Below, one piece after another: positions 51,989-53,244 of a stretch of DNA of 53,244 nt. Source of the stretch: Treponema sp. (GTDB lineage: Bacteria; Spirochaetota; Spirochaetia; Treponematales; Breznakiellaceae). The stretch covers positions 1 to 53,244 of the forward strand of contig JAIRQN010000057.1 of the NCBI GenBank assembly GCA_031256445.1, read 5' to 3'. Both the position numbers and the translations under genes were made by a program. The stretch's first letter is position 1; the number at the start of each line of letters is the position of its first letter. The notes beneath the pieces were generated by a model. It saw only the letters and a list, made by a program, of their open reading frames with translations. It was not told the origin of the DNA and did not search any database.

Positions 51989-53065
51989 ATGGGAAATCTC
52001 CTGGTACGAATAATTATTATTTTGCTGAGCGTTTTATTATTTTCATGCAAAAACGCTCCGGCTCCAAATCCTGCTCCGGTAAAGATTTCACTTCCGTTTC
52101 CGGAAGAATCAGCGGATAAATTGGATGCCGCTATCCGGGAAGTATCGGATTATCTTAACCGGCAGCTTCCAAGAGGGAATAAACTGGTAATTCTTAATAT
52201 ACAGTCCGAATATCCCGCGTTATCCGAGTACATTATTGATGAGCTTATCGCCAACACGGTGAATGACCGCGTTCTTTCAATGGTTGATCGCCAGCAGTTA
52301 AACGCCATCCGCGCTGAACAGCGTTTCCAAATGTCCGGCGAAGTCGACGACAATACAGCACAGGCATTGGGCAGAATGGCAGGCGCGCAGATTATCATTT
52401 CCGGCGCGGTTTCCAAAATAGGCGATTTATACCGTCTTCGAATTCGCGCTTTAAACGTACAAACCGCAGCTATTGACGGACAATTTAATAAAAACATTCC
52501 GGAAGGTACAACAATAAACGCTCTTGTAAAGAGCAAGGCAACCGGTTACGGCGTGGGAGAAGCTGTTTCAGCCGGTACGCAGAAGAGTACATCCTCCGCG
52601 GCAGTTCAACCTTCCAATGCTGCCGCAGTACCGGTAACTCCTGCTCCTGCGCCTGTTATATACAAAATTGGCGATAACGGACCCGGCGGAGGAATAATAT
52701 TTTTTGACAAGACCAGTTACAGCAACGGATGGCGGTATTTGGAAGCGGCTCCGGCTGAAAATGAGATAAAAGCAAGCTGGGATACCTGTGTTGAAATGAC
52801 AGGGTTGCTTGTTATCAATGGAGTTAAAGGCTGGCGTCTGCCCACACGGGAAGAATTAAACTGGATGTATAACAATCTGAAAATGAAAGACTTGGGCGAT
52901 TTTAGCAATGAAATTTACTGGAGTTCAGAGGAAGGCTGGGGTTGGGGAGCAAGAGCCATGAGGTTCAGAAATGGCGAATGGCTCAGGACAGGTACGATAG
53001 CCGGTGATGATGCGTTTGTAGGCAAGCAAAATATGCTAATAGCCCGTCCTGTCAGGAGGTTTTGA
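51989..53065 (+). CDS. CsgG/LpoB-like lipoprotein with DUF1566 C-terminus (copy 2)
   Basis: 358 residues. The signal MGNLLVRIIIILLSVLLFSC gives a lipidated Cys20. Residues 45-175 have the CsgG/LpoB-type fold (LVILNIQSEYPALSEYIIDE, VDRQQLNAIRAEQRFQMSGE, GRMAGAQIIISGAVSKIG). A Ala/Pro/Ser linker precedes a DUF1566 module (GPGGGIIFFDKTSYSNGWRY, GWRLPTREELNWMYNNL, IYWSSEEGWGWGARAMRF, ending ARPVRRF). Copy 1 is not a clear lipoprotein, copy 2 is. GGGTTAAATG stands at the start. The role may be envelope/outer-membrane assembly or binding; unproven. Confidence 0.7.
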   Translation: MGNLLVRIIIILLSVLLFSCKNAPAPNPAPVKISLPFPEESADKLDAAIREVSDYLNRQLPRGNKLVILNIQSEYPALSEYIIDELIANTVNDRVLSMVDRQQLNAIRAEQRFQMSGEVDDNTAQALGRMAGAQIIISGAVSKIGDLYRLRIRALNVQTAAIDGQFNKNIPEGTTINALVKSKATGYGVGEAVSAGTQKSTSSAAVQPSNAAAVPVTPAPAPVIYKIGDNGPGGGIIFFDKTSYSNGWRYLEAAPAENEIKASWDTCVEMTGLLVINGVKGWRLPTREELNWMYNNLKMKDLGDFSNEIYWSSEEGWGWGARAMRFRNGEWLRTGTIAGDDAFVGKQNMLIARPVRRF

Positions 53066-53131
53066 AGTGGAAAGAAGTCACAACAGGTAATTTATCTGTT
53101 GTTAAAATAAAATTTTAATAAGGAGATTTTT

Positions 53132-53244
53132 ATGACTGAACAAGAAGTTAGATATGCAATATTACAAGCTCAAGATAAAGCAGAAAAGGGTGATGTTATT
53201 TCCCAGCATTTTTTAGGCATTAGCTTTCTTGGACTTAAAGATTT
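53132..53244 (+). CDS. Sel1-like protein, cut by the window end
   Basis: Open frame with MTEQEVRYAILQAQDKAEKG, then DVISQHFLGISFLGLKD, running off the window at 53244. The RBS AAGGAGATTTTTATG is the same as in other cassette genes. The wording AEKGDVISQHFLG is like a Sel1 repeat. It shows that the array continues to the right. Confidence 0.55.
   Translation, partial: MTEQEVRYAILQAQDKAEKGDVISQHFLGISFLGLKD

Overview
The window is about 53 kb of bacterial chromosome from a spirochaete, most likely a treponeme or close relative. The evidence is a spiro-SPASM protein (a spirochaete-specific radical SAM family), a long-form uracil phosphoribosyltransferase, many short lipoproteins with relaxed lipoboxes, an MlaEFD-type lipid transporter without obvious MlaB/MlaC, and abundant TPR proteins. 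The middle 35 kb (about 6.2-42 kb) has the codon use of a moderate-GC host. The two ends are clearly more AT-rich and look acquired.

Region 1 (1-6.2 kb) is a mobile or conflict island. It holds a TOTE-type primase-helicase gene interrupted by a 64-base insertion made of two hairpins, an SF1 helicase fused to a PD-(D/E)XK-like nuclease, and remnants of an IS630-type transposase and a HigA antitoxin. Region 2 (6.2-11.4 kb, minus strand) is a sugar-nucleotide/glycosylation operon: spiro-SPASM, a glycosyltransferase-like gene broken in a 7-base homopolymer, SpsF-like and SpsG-like/methyltransferase genes. Region 3 (11.5-42.2 kb) is mainly housekeeping: an ACT-butyrate kinase fusion, a phosphoesterase, one tRNA with CAU anticodon, a hybrid histidine kinase, the Mla operon, argD, a tight operon udg-priA-queH::tcdA-ttcA, nrdR with an elaborate palindromic upstream region, upp, rlmN, rsmD, a double cNMP-binding regulator, an omptin-like outer-membrane protease, and several lipoproteins.

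Region 4 (42.2-53.2 kb) is the most unusual. Two paralogous secreted CsgG/LpoB-like plus DUF1566 proteins with similar promoters flank an AT-rich, all-plus-strand array of small genes: Cys-rich 61-residue proteins, zinc-ribbon-like peptides, TPR and Sel1 proteins, many with their own strong ribosome-binding site. Several are preceded by a recurrent hairpin (AGCC-N4-6-GGCT followed by TTTAAA). This resembles an integron-type cassette array without an integrase in view. Inside it is a compact three-gene RiPP-like locus: a 58-residue precursor ending in CXXX repeats (five cysteines), a radical SAM/SPASM maturase starting directly after its stop codon, and a cobalamin-dependent-type radical SAM protein with a TPR tail. 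This locus is the best candidate for a little-described system.

Genes appear to work together in these units: the Mla lipid transporter; four overlapping DNA-repair/tRNA-modification genes whose three modification domains act on positions 32, 34 and 37 of the tRNA anticodon loop; the glycosylation operon; and the RiPP locus. All functional assignments come from motif reading without database searches.
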